The position numbers and the translations under genes were made by a program. Shown one piece after another: positions 43,458 through 55,165 of a stretch of 64,000 nucleotides of DNA. The stretch covers positions 20,551,194 through 20,615,193 of the forward strand of contig NC_087071.1 in NCBI RefSeq assembly GCF_963678635.1. Reading direction: 5' to 3'. The notes beneath the pieces were generated by a model. That model had not been told where the DNA came from. It saw only the letters and a program-made list of their open reading frames with translations, and searched no databases. Every line of letters starts with the position of its first letter. The first letter of the stretch is position 1. Source of the DNA: Symsagittifera roscoffensis. Taxonomy: Eukaryota > Xenacoelomorpha > Acoela > Convolutidae.

Positions 43458-45304
43458 TGAATAAGTTCGCGATGTTTTAAACTCGTGGCAAGCAAAAAGA
43501 GCAGTTTAGAACCGACTGTTTCTCATTGAAGGTTTAGAAAATTTTAAAATACCTCTAGGTCGACAATTTTTACCAACCAGTCTAAACAAGAGAAATAAAA
43601 CGCGAATTAAAGCCCATTAAAATTGCACAGACCTTGAAGGATAGGACAGCTTTACTCATTAATATAAAAAATTGTGAAAACTGGTCCGTTTTTTAAAAAA
43701 CAGTTAGAGGTAACACTCGAATAAAAAATTGTCTGTTTTGGAATTTGATCCAAAAACGATAGCGAGAAGAGAAAATCTCGAAACATTATCAAAATCTCAC
43801 TTTATGGATACATGTCAACGAAAGTTACGGAAACGATAGCAAACTGGTCAGAGGAAATTTGCGAAATTTTAAAGTTTTAAATAGATGTTTCCAAAAGATT
43901 TCAGGAGATCTGTTTCTTTGATACCAACAGATAAAAACGGCCAATTCACACTTCATCGGATATGAACACTTTGTTGATTCAGTTCAATTTTCACAATGAA
44001 GACTTTTTTATATTTAAAATTTTAAACTCTATGGATTTTTCTCTTCTCGAAAACGTTATTATTGAACGAACATTTTTGTACAGTGGCTACAAGCCACGGC
44101 ATAGTATAGTACTGTTAATTTTTTTTCTTGCCGCTACGATGGCATCATAATTGTGACATGGAAAAATCACTGAGATCAAATTCGGTTTTATAACAAAGTT
44201 TTTCGCCATTTTCAGGATTCAGACAAAAAAATCATAAAAAACGTGCTTTTAGTGTCGTCAATATTAGCTTTTTTTCAAATATCTTTGTACCTCTACAAAC
44301 AAACTGAGCCAAAAATTGCGAAAAGAAAAATTTTTGAAAGTCTATCGAGCTTTTCCATAACGGAACAGCACTACCAAAACCCAGAAAAAAAAGAGGAAAA
44401 GCAGTACAACAGTGCCAAACTTTAAATGTGCCAAACTAATTTCGAAAGTTTGAACTATTACTTATGGGGGTTCCTTAATCTTTCAGCAGACCTGTTCTTT
44501 CTATGTAAAAGAAACAGCTTTTTTAATATAAAATTTAGCGAAAACCTAAAAACAGTTATGTAATCTGTTTTTATTTAACTTTGAGGTACCGAAAAATATT
44601 TATATAGGAACTCAATTGTAATGTCTTTTTCACGCAATTTGGATTGTTTCAAAAAATAATACAGGTCCTGTTTGGTATTATAATGAAAATTTTTAAAATC
44701 GTTTTGAGGGTTTCAAAAACCTTTTTACATCAAATTTTACTGCCGTCAAACACTGCTGCTATTTTTGTGTTATTAAAATAAGTTTTTCCCAATCAAAAAT
44801 AACTAAACTTTGATGATGAGTTAATTTATTTTTTTTAAACTGTAGAATTTTTCTAAGACACTTGCTCTGGTTTGTAGTCGATAAAACTTTTGTAGTTTAA
44901 TACTGAGAAGATTGTCTCTTAAAAAAGACATGAAAAAAGTCTGTGCCTGATGGTTATCATTAGCCATTGAAACAGTGTTCTGCATTTTTGTTGAGTTCAA
45001 ATTTTATTTAAATTATTTGACAGTTTCCTTGAATTTGACATGTTAACCGGTCAAAAAATTTTGTCTTAACTTGTTGAATTTTTGAAAAAAAGGCGATAAA
45101 TTAACGCGTTGAGTACATATAAGAAATATAACAATTTGGTTTTAAATGTCAAAGTGCATAGTTTCAGTTTAAGTAATAGTCGAGATAACTATGATGTGAA
45201 ACCCCGTCGACACAAGGTCGAAGTGAAGCCGAGACATGATTGAATCATATTTTTACCTAGGTTTCTAACTTGATTCAAGTTCATGTCAGTTTTTACCAGC
45301 GGTG

Positions 45305-45400
45305 CACGTAGCGCAGTGGGTTATCAACCTCCAGCAAAAGCAAATCAACCTCCAGCAAAAGCAAAAATAAATTTTTTTTTTGGAATCCTGTGATCAAAAT
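45305..45400 (+). repeat. tRNA-like remnant with 22-bp tandem pair
   Basis: TAGCGCAGTGGG at about 45309 matches the A box exactly. A 22-bp unit starting CAACCTCCAGCAAAAGCAAA is then repeated twice, and GATCAAAAT near 45391 is a weak B box. Probably a SINE head disrupted by a small duplication. Confidence 0.35.
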
Positions 45401-46534
45401 GTTATGATGTTCAGAATAATTAATTTCCGTTTTTTGATATTTTTTCATGAAAAAATTACTGCTCGTTGGTTTAGTGGTAACTCTTTGTATTGCTTCCTGA
45501 GTTTTATTCCGCGTAAACTACAAAATTTTGCAAAAATCGAGAGCTTAGTGCACCTGAAATTGTTCAATAACTTCTCACAGAAATAGTTATCAAACTCTAA
45601 TTTTTTGTCTATAGACCAAAGTTTTCTTAGTTTGCCCATATTTTTTCTATATTTTTTTCTTTGTTTTAATCAAATCTCAGCGAAGAATTTAATTTGACTA
45701 CGATTTAGGTGTGTTAAAGTACCCCAGTGAAGTATGAAATGGTTTCAACTGCAGTAAAATTAGTTGTGAACTGAAGGCTAAAAAGGACTTGAATAAGTTT
45801 TCAAGTGTCGGGAAAATTCTCTGAGATTCTGATTGTCATTAATTTTTAGTGGGTATACCTAAAGTATGATTAGTGAAAGTATGCTCATTGGTGATAACTC
45901 CAGTAAAATTGAAACTACAAAATCAGATCAATGTACCGCTTCTATATTAATTATTTTGAATAAAAACTATAGCCAAAATTTTTTTGAAATTAAACAGTTG
46001 CCGCGGGTTTTAAAATAAATTGTAAAATTCATTCATGTAACTTTTAAAGAAATTATACTTGGCCTTAGCTCAGGCAAGTAGCTTAACAACAACATTGCCT
46101 GAAAGCTTTGAGCGTATTGGTATTGTGGATGCTCTAGCTGTTTTCCTTAATGACATTTTTGTTCTGTTCAAATTTTAGAAGCCATAAAGAGGCTAACATA
46201 CTGAAATTTGGAAAAATTTGATGTTACATAATGTTTTTCAATGATTTAAAGTCAACTTTTTAAATAAATTCAATCTGTATTACCTTTTTCTTGAATTTTT
46301 TATGTGTTATGTTTAACCATAAATCGCCCCAAGAAGTCAAAGAAACTAAAACTGAGAAAGTTTTTGGTTTTTTTATAAAGGTTTCTAAAGAAGTTTAAAG
46401 TCAGTTTTTAAAAGCTTATTTTAGGCACCAGAAACTTAAACACGCAAAGAGACTGAAACCGAAAAATATGAAGGTTATTTAATGTTTTTCCAGAATTTTG
46501 AAGTAATTTTTTAAATGGTAATTTTAACGATTAG

Positions 46535-46690
46535 GAGCCTCAGAGTGACCAAGAGGCGGAGGCAGTTCTGGACTCAGTGCTGGTGTTGATGATGGAGGCA
46601 GATCCCTGGGAACACTCACCCGAGTCCATAGAGTATGCAGGCACTGTGCTGAGGAACCTAGCCACCACTTATGTATTCAGATCACTCACT
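46535..46690 (+). CDS. Adhesion GPCR exon: start of GAIN domain (helical subdomain A)
   Basis: A 156-base exon, phase 0-0, acceptor ...TTTTAACGATTAG, donor ACT|GTTAG. The 52 residues (E-A-E-A-V-L-D-S-V-L-V-L-M-M-E ... Y-A-G-T-V-L-R-N-L-A-T-T) are amphipathic helices of the type that begin GAIN subdomain A after the HRM. Sequence alone is weakly conserved; position and frame make the case. Confidence 0.85.
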
Positions 46691-47093
46691 GTTAGTTCCA
46701 ATATTGTTTATTGTTTTATCCTAGTTTTATACATCGGTTTAATAAAACAAAACGAGACAGGTTGAAATTTTTTTTTTGTTTGCTAAAAAGAAAATTCTAC
46801 TAGAAATAGCTATAACTTCTATCGATACTTTAAATCTAAATTGGCAATCGATACTTTAAATCTAAATTGGCAATCGATACTTTAAATTTAAATTGCAATC
46901 TGATTTTTAAAAAAATTGAGCTACGTTTTTCGCGAAAAAAAGGCTCTTTTTTGTCTTTTTTCAAAAAAATAAACATTTAAAATAACACGAGCGGGAAAAT
47001 ATCATAAAAAATGCAAATAAAGTAATTTGTTACTTATTTTACTCAATCACTAGCAATTCTCCATATACCTAATAAAGATTGATTTTTGTTTAG
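46691..47093 (+). other. Intron (403 bp) with 26-bp tandem repeat
   Basis: ATCGATACTTTAAATCTAAA is part of a 26-bp unit repeated three times at 46821-46898; the third copy differs slightly. Confidence 0.85.
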
Positions 47094-47188
47094 ATGGCGA
47101 AAAAGTTCTTCCAAGTGATTGACAGACTGTTGGACATCCCAAGTCAGATCAGTTTTGAAGCAGAAGTCAGATATGGTGCCATTAGCAG
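47094..47188 (+). CDS. Adhesion GPCR exon: GAIN domain, helical part
   Basis: A 95-base exon, phase 0 in and phase 2 out, acceptor ...TTTTTGTTTAG, donor AG|GTAAAA. It encodes K-F-F-Q-V-I-D-R-L-L-D-I-P-S-Q-I-S-F, a helix continuing GAIN subdomain A (compare the 'v-l-d-x-l-l' helices of the family). Confidence 0.82.
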
Positions 47189-47574
47189 GTAAAATAAATT
47201 AATTCCTGCTATGATAGTCAAGGACAAGATATGAATAAAGTTAAAAAAGTCAAATTAAAAAAGTTTCCTCTGCGCGAAAAAATTTCTGGAAAATTTTTTA
47301 TTTCAATTCTTCGGAGTACCTAGCAAAATTCCACATAAATTTTTTCTCCAAAATCAAAAACATCAATGCCTATATAGGTCAAAAATGAAACAGTATATAT
47401 CTAATAGACATCAATCATCGCACACTGCAAACATCAAATGTAATTCCGAAGCACTGAGAGGTTGTTTGAAAAATTTATTCCCCTTCTTTCGAATGTAGTT
47501 TATTGACCTGTTTCTGCCCCAGCTTCCAGCTACTCCCGGTTATGGAATGGAACAATGGCAAAGGGTGTGTTTTG

Positions 47575-47780
47575 TCAAAAAAAATACTCGTACTAAGAGG
47601 TCGAGTGATAAAGCATATTGAAGCCCTTTTTTAAAAAAAAAATCAGAATTTTTCTTGATGCCAAAACAATTGATCTGAGCATATTTGCCATGCTGAACAA
47701 TTTACTACTCAGGTGCTAAAACCAGAAGAAAGCTTTTCTGCTCCGCTGAAACTTTTACATGTTTTAAGTTAGTTTTAGTC
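47575..47780 (+). repeat. Direct repeat, copy 1
   Basis: Shares CGTACTAAGAGGTC, AAGCATATTGAAG, ATCTGAGCATAT, GCTAAAACCAGAAGAA and TTTTCTGCT in order with 48885-49085. Confidence 0.65.
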
Positions 47781-47989
47781 CAAACATAAAGTGAGAGTCA
47801 AAATGAAATACTTTTTTTAAAGTTTTTTTTGTTTCGTTTGCTGCACCTCCGACAAAAAAGTCAGTTTTTAAACGTTCAGTAATGTTTTTTATCCTTATCA
47901 TTGCCCGTATTTTGCTTTATTGGATCAGTGAAAAACTTTTTATTTGAAAACTTTTATCTGAATTATGTGATTCCTCAATTGAATCATTT

Positions 47990-48420
47990 ACTGTTTCGAC
48001 TATTTTAAAAATGGTGAGGAACTTTGTATTCGGGTGTGTTTTAATTTTTTTATTTTTCTTTTTGTTTTCCACTCAATTTTAGGTACCACAAAAATAATGG
48101 GAATGGGTCGAGTGAAATATTCTATCAAAGTACTTTCAGTCGTGATTCGAATGAATATACAATTTTTCTAAAGGTTGCCTCAGTATCGAAAAAAAACAGG
48201 TTTAAAAATTTTGAGTTTTAGTCTGAATTCGAGCAATAGCTTGTTTTTGCTTAAAGTAGGCCATGAAAATTTAATTTAACTCAAACAAACAGTTTTTAGC
48301 GCCATTCAGGAAATGAAAACCTCAGCAAATAAAAAATAATTTTTTTTTGCTTTGTATTTCTAGATTTTTTGTTTTCGTAATCATTTTTATTCAAAATTGT
48401 TGTCCAATTGGCCCCTTTTA
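47990..48420 (+). repeat. Family B repeat copy 2
   Basis: AGGAACTTTGTATTCGGGTG, TTTTGTTTTCCACTC, GGTACCACAAAAATAATGG, CAGTCGTGATTCGAATGA and CAGTATCGAAAAAAAACAGG occur in family order. Confidence 0.7.
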
Positions 48421-48884
48421 GTATGACTGTCAAATATTTTTTAGTTCCAATTTTTCGTTCAGATCCTTTTATCACACCGCGTAGAAAAAAACTACACTAA
48501 TTTGAATAAAAAAACTTTGATGCTATATTAAAAACTTTTATGCTATGGTGGGAACATTATGTGCTACTTGCACAGTAGCCAGCTATCCTCGTTTTTTTTT
48601 ATTTGTATGCGATTTGTATACATTTTGGTAGTTTTTAATGCTCTTCTTACTTTTTTGATCACAAAATGCAAGTTTTGATGTTCCGCTTCTCACAAAAACC
48701 GGTACTAGAAAAATAAAAAGAATGAAATGATTGTATTGAGATAAACCGGCTTTAAACTTTGACTTCTAAACTAACTTCGAGCAATTAACATTCACTATAT
48801 GAAAACTGGCCATCAGTTTTTAAAAAATTGATGTTACTGAGCGATAAATAGTTATGAACGCTTCCTTTACCATTTCACGCGTAC

Positions 48885-49085
48885 TAAGAGGTCACGTACT
48901 AAAATGTGATAGAAATATCAAGGGGTCGAGTAATACAGCATATTGAAGATCTCACAGCAAAACAATTCAAGAAAAGAAAAAAAACTAATCTGAACATATG
49001 TGCTATACAGAATAATTGACTGCTAAAATGATAAAACGAGAAGAATGTTTTTCTGCTAAGCTAAAAATTTATATAAATTAATATC
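48885..49085 (+). repeat. Direct repeat, copy 2
   Basis: Diverged copy of 47575-47780 lying about 1.3 kb downstream in the same intron and orientation. Confidence 0.65.
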
Positions 49086-50099
49086 ATTACACCAACGCAA
49101 GCAACGACACTAATTTAAAAAACTTGGTAATTTGAAGATTTTTGTAGTTGTTTCTTCATTACTTGTCCAACACGCGATGTTTTTCCAGTCACTTTTTGAC
49201 TTGCGTTGAATTTTGCATTTTCGACGGGTTTTGATTTTTGAAAACTGAAACAAAAAAGAAGGGTTTACGACCCAACCATCAGACTGTTAGCATTGCCAAC
49301 AGTTTAAACTTCAAGCGCGGTTTCAAATAGCTGTCAATTTTGAATATATTAAATTGCGATGGTTATTTTATTTCAAAAGTATTTTTGAATGCTTTAAAAT
49401 GTATCTCATTTGTATACTTAAAAGGTTGTAGCATTGAGCGTTATTTAATTTAAAAACATAAAAAACATTTTAAAAAAATTTCTCTTCATATTTAATTTGT
49501 TTGCTACTGGCTTCATAAAACCTTATCACACATGTTTTCTTTTTTGCAGTCTACAAGATAATAGCGTTTTACAAACTGCAGTACCATTAATCAATTTTTG
49601 ACCCCACCTAATCTCACGAAATTTAAAAAAGTCGAAAACTTGAACAAGAATTATAGCATTTTTTTTTCAACTTTTTATACACCATATTTTTTGATCATCC
49701 ACATTGTACGATTTTTTGTGCTGCAGTAACTGAATGCTCTTGATGTTTATGTTCCGATCATTGACCGTGAGAAAAAACCTAGTCCTCGGGGGTGTTGTAA
49801 TTTTTCCATCATATTAACGCCCTTTTAGTACCGATTAACTTTTCTTGAAATTGAAAAGTAATAATTTAGGGTCAAGAAGATCTAGTTTGAACTTTTGCCT
49901 ACTTAGTCTAAGCTTGAGCAAGCAGGTATGCGAACGAGAAGAATTAGAGAAAGTCAATTAATTTTTTGCTTTTACTCTAGGAAAAATGGTTTTTGGAGCT
50001 TGATTCACTTAGTTTTTTGTTTTCAAAAAAATTTGAAAGAAAATTTGCGCAAAAAATTACAAATCGTTTTGTCAATTTTCTTGGTTTTTTCTTTACATT

Positions 50100-50650
50100 T
50101 TGAAGATAACTGTAGTTGATTATAATTAATGATTATTCTTAAAACTTTATTATTTTTCTTCCTCTCTGTACACCTCATGCTAAAAGGGCTTAAACTTGTC
50201 GAAAAAAGTAGTTTGGATTCCCAGAAAAAACTTAACGGTAAAAATTTTCACTCATGAGAAATATCACTCATACTTTAGTTCTTAAACAACGTCTGTTTTT
50301 TTTTGGAGAAAGCTGCAACTGATTATGATTAATGATTAAATCAGTTAACTTTAGGTTTTTCTTTTCTTTCTAATTACATTACGCAGGGGTTCAGAAAATG
50401 CAAGTTTGGAAAAAAAAAGAAATTTTTTTAAGTTCTGATGCCCAGAGAAAAAGAACAGTAAAAAGTTTCAAAAAATAATTAGATTTTTTGTCTGTTTTTT
50501 TTTTTGGATTGTTCTTCGTTTTTTGAGGAGAACTGCAGTCGTTTATGAATAATGACTCATTTACTGAAGTTGTATGTTTTCATTTCTTTTCTTTACACCC
50601 ACACAAATAAAGGTAACAAATTCATGAAAAAAAAACATTTTAAACATTTT
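50100..50650 (+). repeat. Diverged tandem array, three units of about 210 bp
   Basis: Units begin near 50101 (GAAGATAACTGTAGTTGATT), 50305 (GAGAAAGCTGCAACTGATTA) and 50526 (GAGGAGAACTGCAGTCGTTT). Each is followed by TAATGATT/GACT, a pyrimidine-rich tract and A-rich sequence. Confidence 0.6.
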
Positions 50651-51054
50651 TTTTTACAAATGTGGTCTTGCAGAGATGTGGTCTTTTTTCTGTGCTGCTT
50701 GCAGAATTTTTCTGTGCCTCTTCTCCTTTTGAAATTTTGGCTCGTAGCATGCAATAACTAACAATAAACTCGGAAATTTTGTTAAAGAGCAAATTGAGTA
50801 AAAGATCGTCTGTTGCAGTTTTTTCAAAAACAAGTTTGCAAGCAAGTTGGACTTTTCTAGTCGTCATTTTCAAACATTTTTCTTTAATTATCAGGGCTTA
50901 AATATTTATGGACGTTTCAATGAATTGTTTTCTATTACTTTAATTTGCTTCAAAAATGCGCCGTCACTTAAGCACAAATATAAGCTCTTAAATTATTTAG
51001 TCTATTATTCAATGTCTATTTCTTTATTTAGTCTATTTCTGATATTTTCCTTAG

Positions 51055-51211
51055 GTTGCTCTCTGACCTGGACATGTTCATGGACTCTTTCATAGTGGCC
51101 GATCTGCCCAATCCAGTCATAATAGACAACAAGAACATCAGGGTAATATGGGTCACACACACTACGCTCTACAAGGAGAGTCAGAGAAATCCACAGTTCA
51201 CTTTTGCACAG
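51055..51211 (+). CDS. Adhesion GPCR exon: GAIN domain, first part of subdomain B
   Basis: A 157-base exon, phase 2 in and phase 0 out, acceptor ...TATTTTCCTTAG, donor CAG|GTTAT. The residues run from helix (L-L-S-D-L-D-M-F-M-D-S-F) into strands (P-V-I-I-D-N-K-N-I-R-V-I-W-V-T-H-T-T-L-Y), consistent with the transition from GAIN subdomain A to B. Confidence 0.85.
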
Positions 51212-51483
51212 GTTATTTAAATACTTTTATCTCTCTTTTTTAAGTGAGACTCAATTGAATAAAAACGGCATAAAAAAGGACAAAAATGTTAACAGCCATT
51301 TGTCAATAACTATACTGGATACAACATTTTTTCTATAATTTTTCTTTGGGATTTTTTTTTTCGTTTTTTTTCTAACTTTTCCAGTTTTTATGAGGAAGTT
51401 TGAAAAAAAGAGCCAATAATCAGAGCGTCCTAATTTCAAACATCTAATTTGATAAAAACAATCTGCAATTGTTTTTTTTTCAG

Positions 51484-51741
51484 CCGGAGTTCGATCTCAA
51501 ACTACATTCCAAACTATTTGCCAGCAAAGAGGCCAACCAGAAACACAGAATCCAAATAATCCTCTTCAACCAAAACTCTCTCTTTCTCTCACAGCGAATC
51601 TCTTCATTCGGACAACCTGTCCCAGAAACTGAGAACTCTCCCAAGACAACTAGAATATTAAATGTGAACATCAAAGGGCGGAATATTGAGGCAGCCAGCA
51701 GTGAAAGTATCCAGATCAGTTTCCAAGTTCCTTACGAAGAC
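51484..51741 (+). CDS. Adhesion GPCR exon: GAIN subdomain B strands
   Basis: A 258-base exon, phase 0-0, acceptor ...GTTTTTTTTTCAG, donor GAC|GTAAG. Landmarks are I-Q-I-I-L-F-N-Q-N-S-L-F (the GAIN 'v-x-f-x-x-x-x-l-F' strand), R-I-L-N-V-N-I-K-G and I-Q-I-S-F-Q-V-P-Y, the strand pair that leads into the GPS. It continues into K-F-I-Y-H-C-A-F-W in the next exon. Confidence 0.88.
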
Positions 51742-52308
51742 GTAAGTTGGGCATAATTAAATTGTCATACCAATTTTCAGAAACCATTACAACAAGTTTA
51801 AATTTTTTAGCCGAGCTAGCCAACGTGTTGCTGCCTAAAGTTTTCTAAAATAAATCTACCAAAACAATAAAAAGATTACTTTTTAGGATTATTTTTTAGT
51901 TTTTTTTTATCAAAAATTTCTGCATGATTTGTTCATCAGTTTTTTTGTGAGAACTTTGGGAGAAAAGTTTTATTTGCAATTGTTGTAATGCAAGAATTTG
52001 CAAGTGATAAACTCCATGATTGCAAAAGTTTGATCAAAACATTCGTGAACCGATCTGAAGAAGTGGTTCAGATCATATCTCAACTTAGAGACAGAGAAAA
52101 TGGTCACAAATCGTCGCAGATCACACGTCATAGCAAGAGATAATTCATCGCGAATTGAGAAGCGGCAATCTGTCGCAAACCTATTTAATCAGGGCTCATT
52201 ACCTAGCTCTGTGAAACATTCCATTTTGAATACAACACTCGTTAAGGCACGGCGGTTTGTTTGCTGTTTATTTTTACATCAAATTATTTCAAAAGCAAAG
52301 AATAGTCA

Positions 52309-53098
52309 CCCGGGTTGACCGAAAATTCTAATCGTAATTTTTTATAAGAAAAATGCTAGTCATACACTTTTCAAGCAATTCCATAGGCACAGAAAACTGC
52401 ATGGAATGTCTATGATTATTGATTTTTTGTATATGGAAATTGTATGACTAGCATTTTTCGGTAAATTAAAAAACTTGATTTTTCGTAAAAACTTAATCTC
52501 TCAGAACGGTGGTGTTTTTGGGTGTTGTTCGTAACAACACAAGTGGCAGAGACCTTGGTTACTTAAAAGTAGAGTCACAACAAGTTTGACCATCTTGCAA
52601 CTTTAATGTTTCGGAAATTGCCTGATATATCCTAGATTTGTCTTACACAATTGACATAAAGAAAGAAAATTGATTGAATTTTTGACCGAAGTTTTCAACT
52701 ATGATTTTTTTAAACTTGAGTTTTAAATTAATGATCAAGGCAAAAAAAGTTTGCCATAGAAAATAAATAGGTGTTTTAAATGTTTTAGAAAAAAGCTATC
52801 AAGAGAAACCGAAAAAAACTCAACTTTTGTGTATCCAGGACTACGTTATGCACACAAAAAGTTAATTTTTGCATGCTTTTTTAAAACATTTTTTTAAAGT
52901 TCAAAATTCTTTTCGCCATCAAAAAAAAATGAGGGGTACTTTTGAAAAAATTTTATTTGTTATTTTATGATGATAAAAACGACTAATATGCCACAACAAG
53001 AAAAAAGATGACTTCATTTTAGCAAAATTTGTTTTTTCATAGACTTACTTAATGGAATTGTATGATTAGCATTTTCGGTCTATGGAGGTCAACCCAGG
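52309..53098. mobile_element. CCCGGGTTGACC TIR element, copy 2 (790 bp, inverted relative to copy 1)
   Basis: Starts CCCGGGTTGACC and ends GGTCAACCCAGG. The right end carries TGGAATTGTATGATTAGCAT and GGTCTATGGAGGTCAACC, the reverse complement of the left end of the copy at 13891. Internal words (CCTTGGTTACT, CGTAACAACACAAG, GACTACGTTATGCACACA) occur in reversed order. No coding capacity. Confidence 0.8.
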
Positions 53099-54209
53099 CA
53101 ATTGTCCTATCATAAAAAAATGTTGAAATTTAGCTTTTTCAATCAAATGCAAAATTTTTTTGTGAACAAATTGCTTTGTTATCACTCTGACTTTATGCAA
53201 GGAAACAAAAAAAACACCAATGATTGATATACCCCATTGGGATTCATTTTTTGCCCTTTTTAGGCTCCTCTTGAAATGTTTTCACCAAAAAGAGCGTTTT
53301 TTAAGGCGTGCTTCCAATTAAGGAGAGTTGTAATTGTTGGCAAGTGTGTCTTAAAATTTTAAAGTTTGGTTGACCATACAAATATGGCTTAAAATTTTTT
53401 TAAAGGGGGACCTTGTGATTAAGCAGTTGGCCAAGCCATTGAGGAGAAAGGGTCCTCCCCTTCCTCACCCCTCGCCAGACATATGCCATTTTTTGATATA
53501 TTAAAAGCCGGGAACCACGCCGTTTCAAGCAATTTATGGTTTTTAGATAAACATAGTTTTTTAGATAAACAATATTTTATGGAGACATATTTTTGTTTTT
53601 ATGCTTCAATTAAGGAACAAAAGTGTCATTCTGGAGCGAACGACGTCTAGAACGGATGAACATCAATTTTCTTGATTCTACAAAAAATGATTTTTGGTGT
53701 ATATAACTTCCTTGTTGAAGCAATGTCAAATACATTTCTGTCCAAATTAGTTGCAATAAGCTAACTTCTGCAAACCTTTACAATCAGTTTCTAACCAGCC
53801 AGTATACACATTTTATCAAACATTTAGAGATGTTTTTTAAATTAAGAAATTGTGATTGGTGAATGTTTCGAAATATTTTGGTTTTAAGACGAACTTTTTC
53901 AATGCTCGAACGTTTTCAGTACTTCGCAAAAAAAATAGTTTCCGCAACTAAAAATTCACTTGAACGCAAAAAAATCAAGAATTGGAATAAAATTCAGATC
54001 TGTCAAAACTTCATTATTTGAATTATTAAGTATCAAACAAAATGCATTAATTATTGTCGTATATTTTTCCGTTTTGGTTTGCAGATTAATTGTTAATTTT
54101 CCAACTTTATGAAACTGGTAAATTCTAATGTGATAATATTAAACAGCTCTCTCTGTTGCATTTTGATGCTCCAAAGAACATAATGTTTTTAATTTACACA
54201 TTAATTTTT

Positions 54210-54520
54210 TTAGATCGACCGAATTAATTTTCAGTTAACAGTTTTTTAGATCGACCGAATTAATTTTCCGAGCACTCTCGAAGCACTATAAAAAAATCTA
54301 TTTTGACAAATTTTTCTGCGCCGCAGACAAGTTTTTGGAAAAAAAACATCCCAAAAAACAATGTTTTTAGGCATTTTTTGGAAAACTTGACCAAAAAAAT
54401 GAGTTTTCTCGGCGTGCACTTCCCTTCAAAATTAGTATATTTTAGCGCAAATCAACGCCTTTGGAAAAAAATTTAGGTTTGGTCGGTGAGTAGGTCTAAT
54501 CCCTGATTTTTGTAGTTTCT
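54210..54520 (+). repeat. Family C repeat copy 3
   Basis: Begins with the AGATCGACCGAATTAATTTT word (present twice), then TTTTGACAAATTTTTCTGCG, GGCATTTTTTGGAAAACTTG, TCTCGGCGTGCACTTCCCTT and GTCTAATCCCTGA, in the order seen at 63205-63628. Confidence 0.7.
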
Positions 54521-55128
54521 CAAATGGCTGATTTTGCACTGAGAATTGGTTAAATTGATTTCTTTTTGTTTTGCCCTATCTTATCGTTGGGAAAAAACTG
54601 TTACCGAAGAAAAAATTCACCAATATAGTAATGTTATACTGCGAACGATTGAGTTTTTCAATGATTGTGAGCACAGAACGCTGTAAACATGATCGAGGTA
54701 AAAAGTATATATTACAAAGTTAATTGCTTTTTAATTGCTTTTTTAATCTGACTTCAAAAACAATGCTATAATCAAAACACATAGCCATTTTTATGGAAAA
54801 AAAGAAGTTGTGCAACATTAGAAAAATTATATATTTGGTTTTGAAGGAATAAGCAAAGAAACCGAGCAAGAGTTTTTCTTCGTGGCTTGTCTATTGACAG
54901 ACGCTGAGACAAATTGAATTAAGTCAGCACGTAGGTTGACTCTTGTTTTTTAATCATACCTTTGAATTTATTTCTTCATTTTTACAGGTAGTTTCTTTTT
55001 TCCGTTTTACAATTGAGGCCTACTTTTGTTTTTTTTTTTAATTTCAATTTGAGACCTGTTTTTAGTCATACGAAAGTTTTTAAAATCAGTCCAACAAAAG
55101 TGTTCTAAAATTGTTATTTGTATTTCAG

Positions 55129-55165
55129 AAATTCATATACCATTGCGCGTTCTGGCAGCCAAGCA
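55129..55165 (+). CDS. Adhesion GPCR micro-exon: first half of GPS motif
   Basis: A 37-base exon, phase 0 in and phase 1 out, acceptor ...TTGTATTTCAG, donor A|GTAAG. It encodes K-F-I-Y-H-C-A-F-W-Q-P-S, the C-x-F-W opening of the GPCR proteolysis site. It is too short for ORF finders and easily missed, but required to connect the GAIN strands to the cleavage-site exon in frame. Confidence 0.93.

Larger units (their letters stand above)
39490..43480 (-). mobile_element. Decayed CR1/Jockey-like LINE, near full length, antisense to the receptor gene
   Basis: On the minus strand ORF1 is followed by an ORF2 with apurinic-type endonuclease and reverse transcriptase, then a 3' region with AATAAA near 39513 and an A-rich run near 39490. 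RT motifs (F-I-D-L-K-K-A-F-D-T-V-D, G-V-P-H-G-S-V-W-G-P, F-A-D-D) and the ORF1 type fit the CR1/L2/Jockey group. Both ORFs carry frameshifts and stops, so this copy is dead. End points are approximate. Confidence 0.85.
37559..46534 (+). other. Intron (9 kb)
   Basis: The longest intron. It contains a tRNA-like pol III remnant immediately after the donor, a 140-bp foldback (38658-38797), a possible hAT end fragment near 38424 (ACAGGGACGGATCTG), the antisense LINE (about 39490-43480) and a tRNA-like remnant with a 22-bp tandem pair (about 45305-45400). No extra exon is needed, because the phase-0 HRM exon joins directly to the phase-0 GAIN exon. Confidence 0.75.
47189..51054 (+). other. Intron (3.9 kb), repeat-rich
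   Basis: Contains two diverged direct repeats (about 47575-47780 and 48885-49085), a family B copy (about 47990-48420) between them, and a three-unit tandem array of about 210 bp per unit (about 50100-50650). No exon seen. Confidence 0.7.
51742..55128 (+). other. Intron (3.4 kb)
   Basis: Contains the second CCCGGGTTGACC TIR element (52309-53098), a partial family C-like fragment near 53230-53480, short direct duplications (TTTTTTAGATAAACA near 53545; TTTTTTAGATCGACCGAATT near 54213 and 54242) and a family C copy (54210-54520). Confidence 0.7.
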
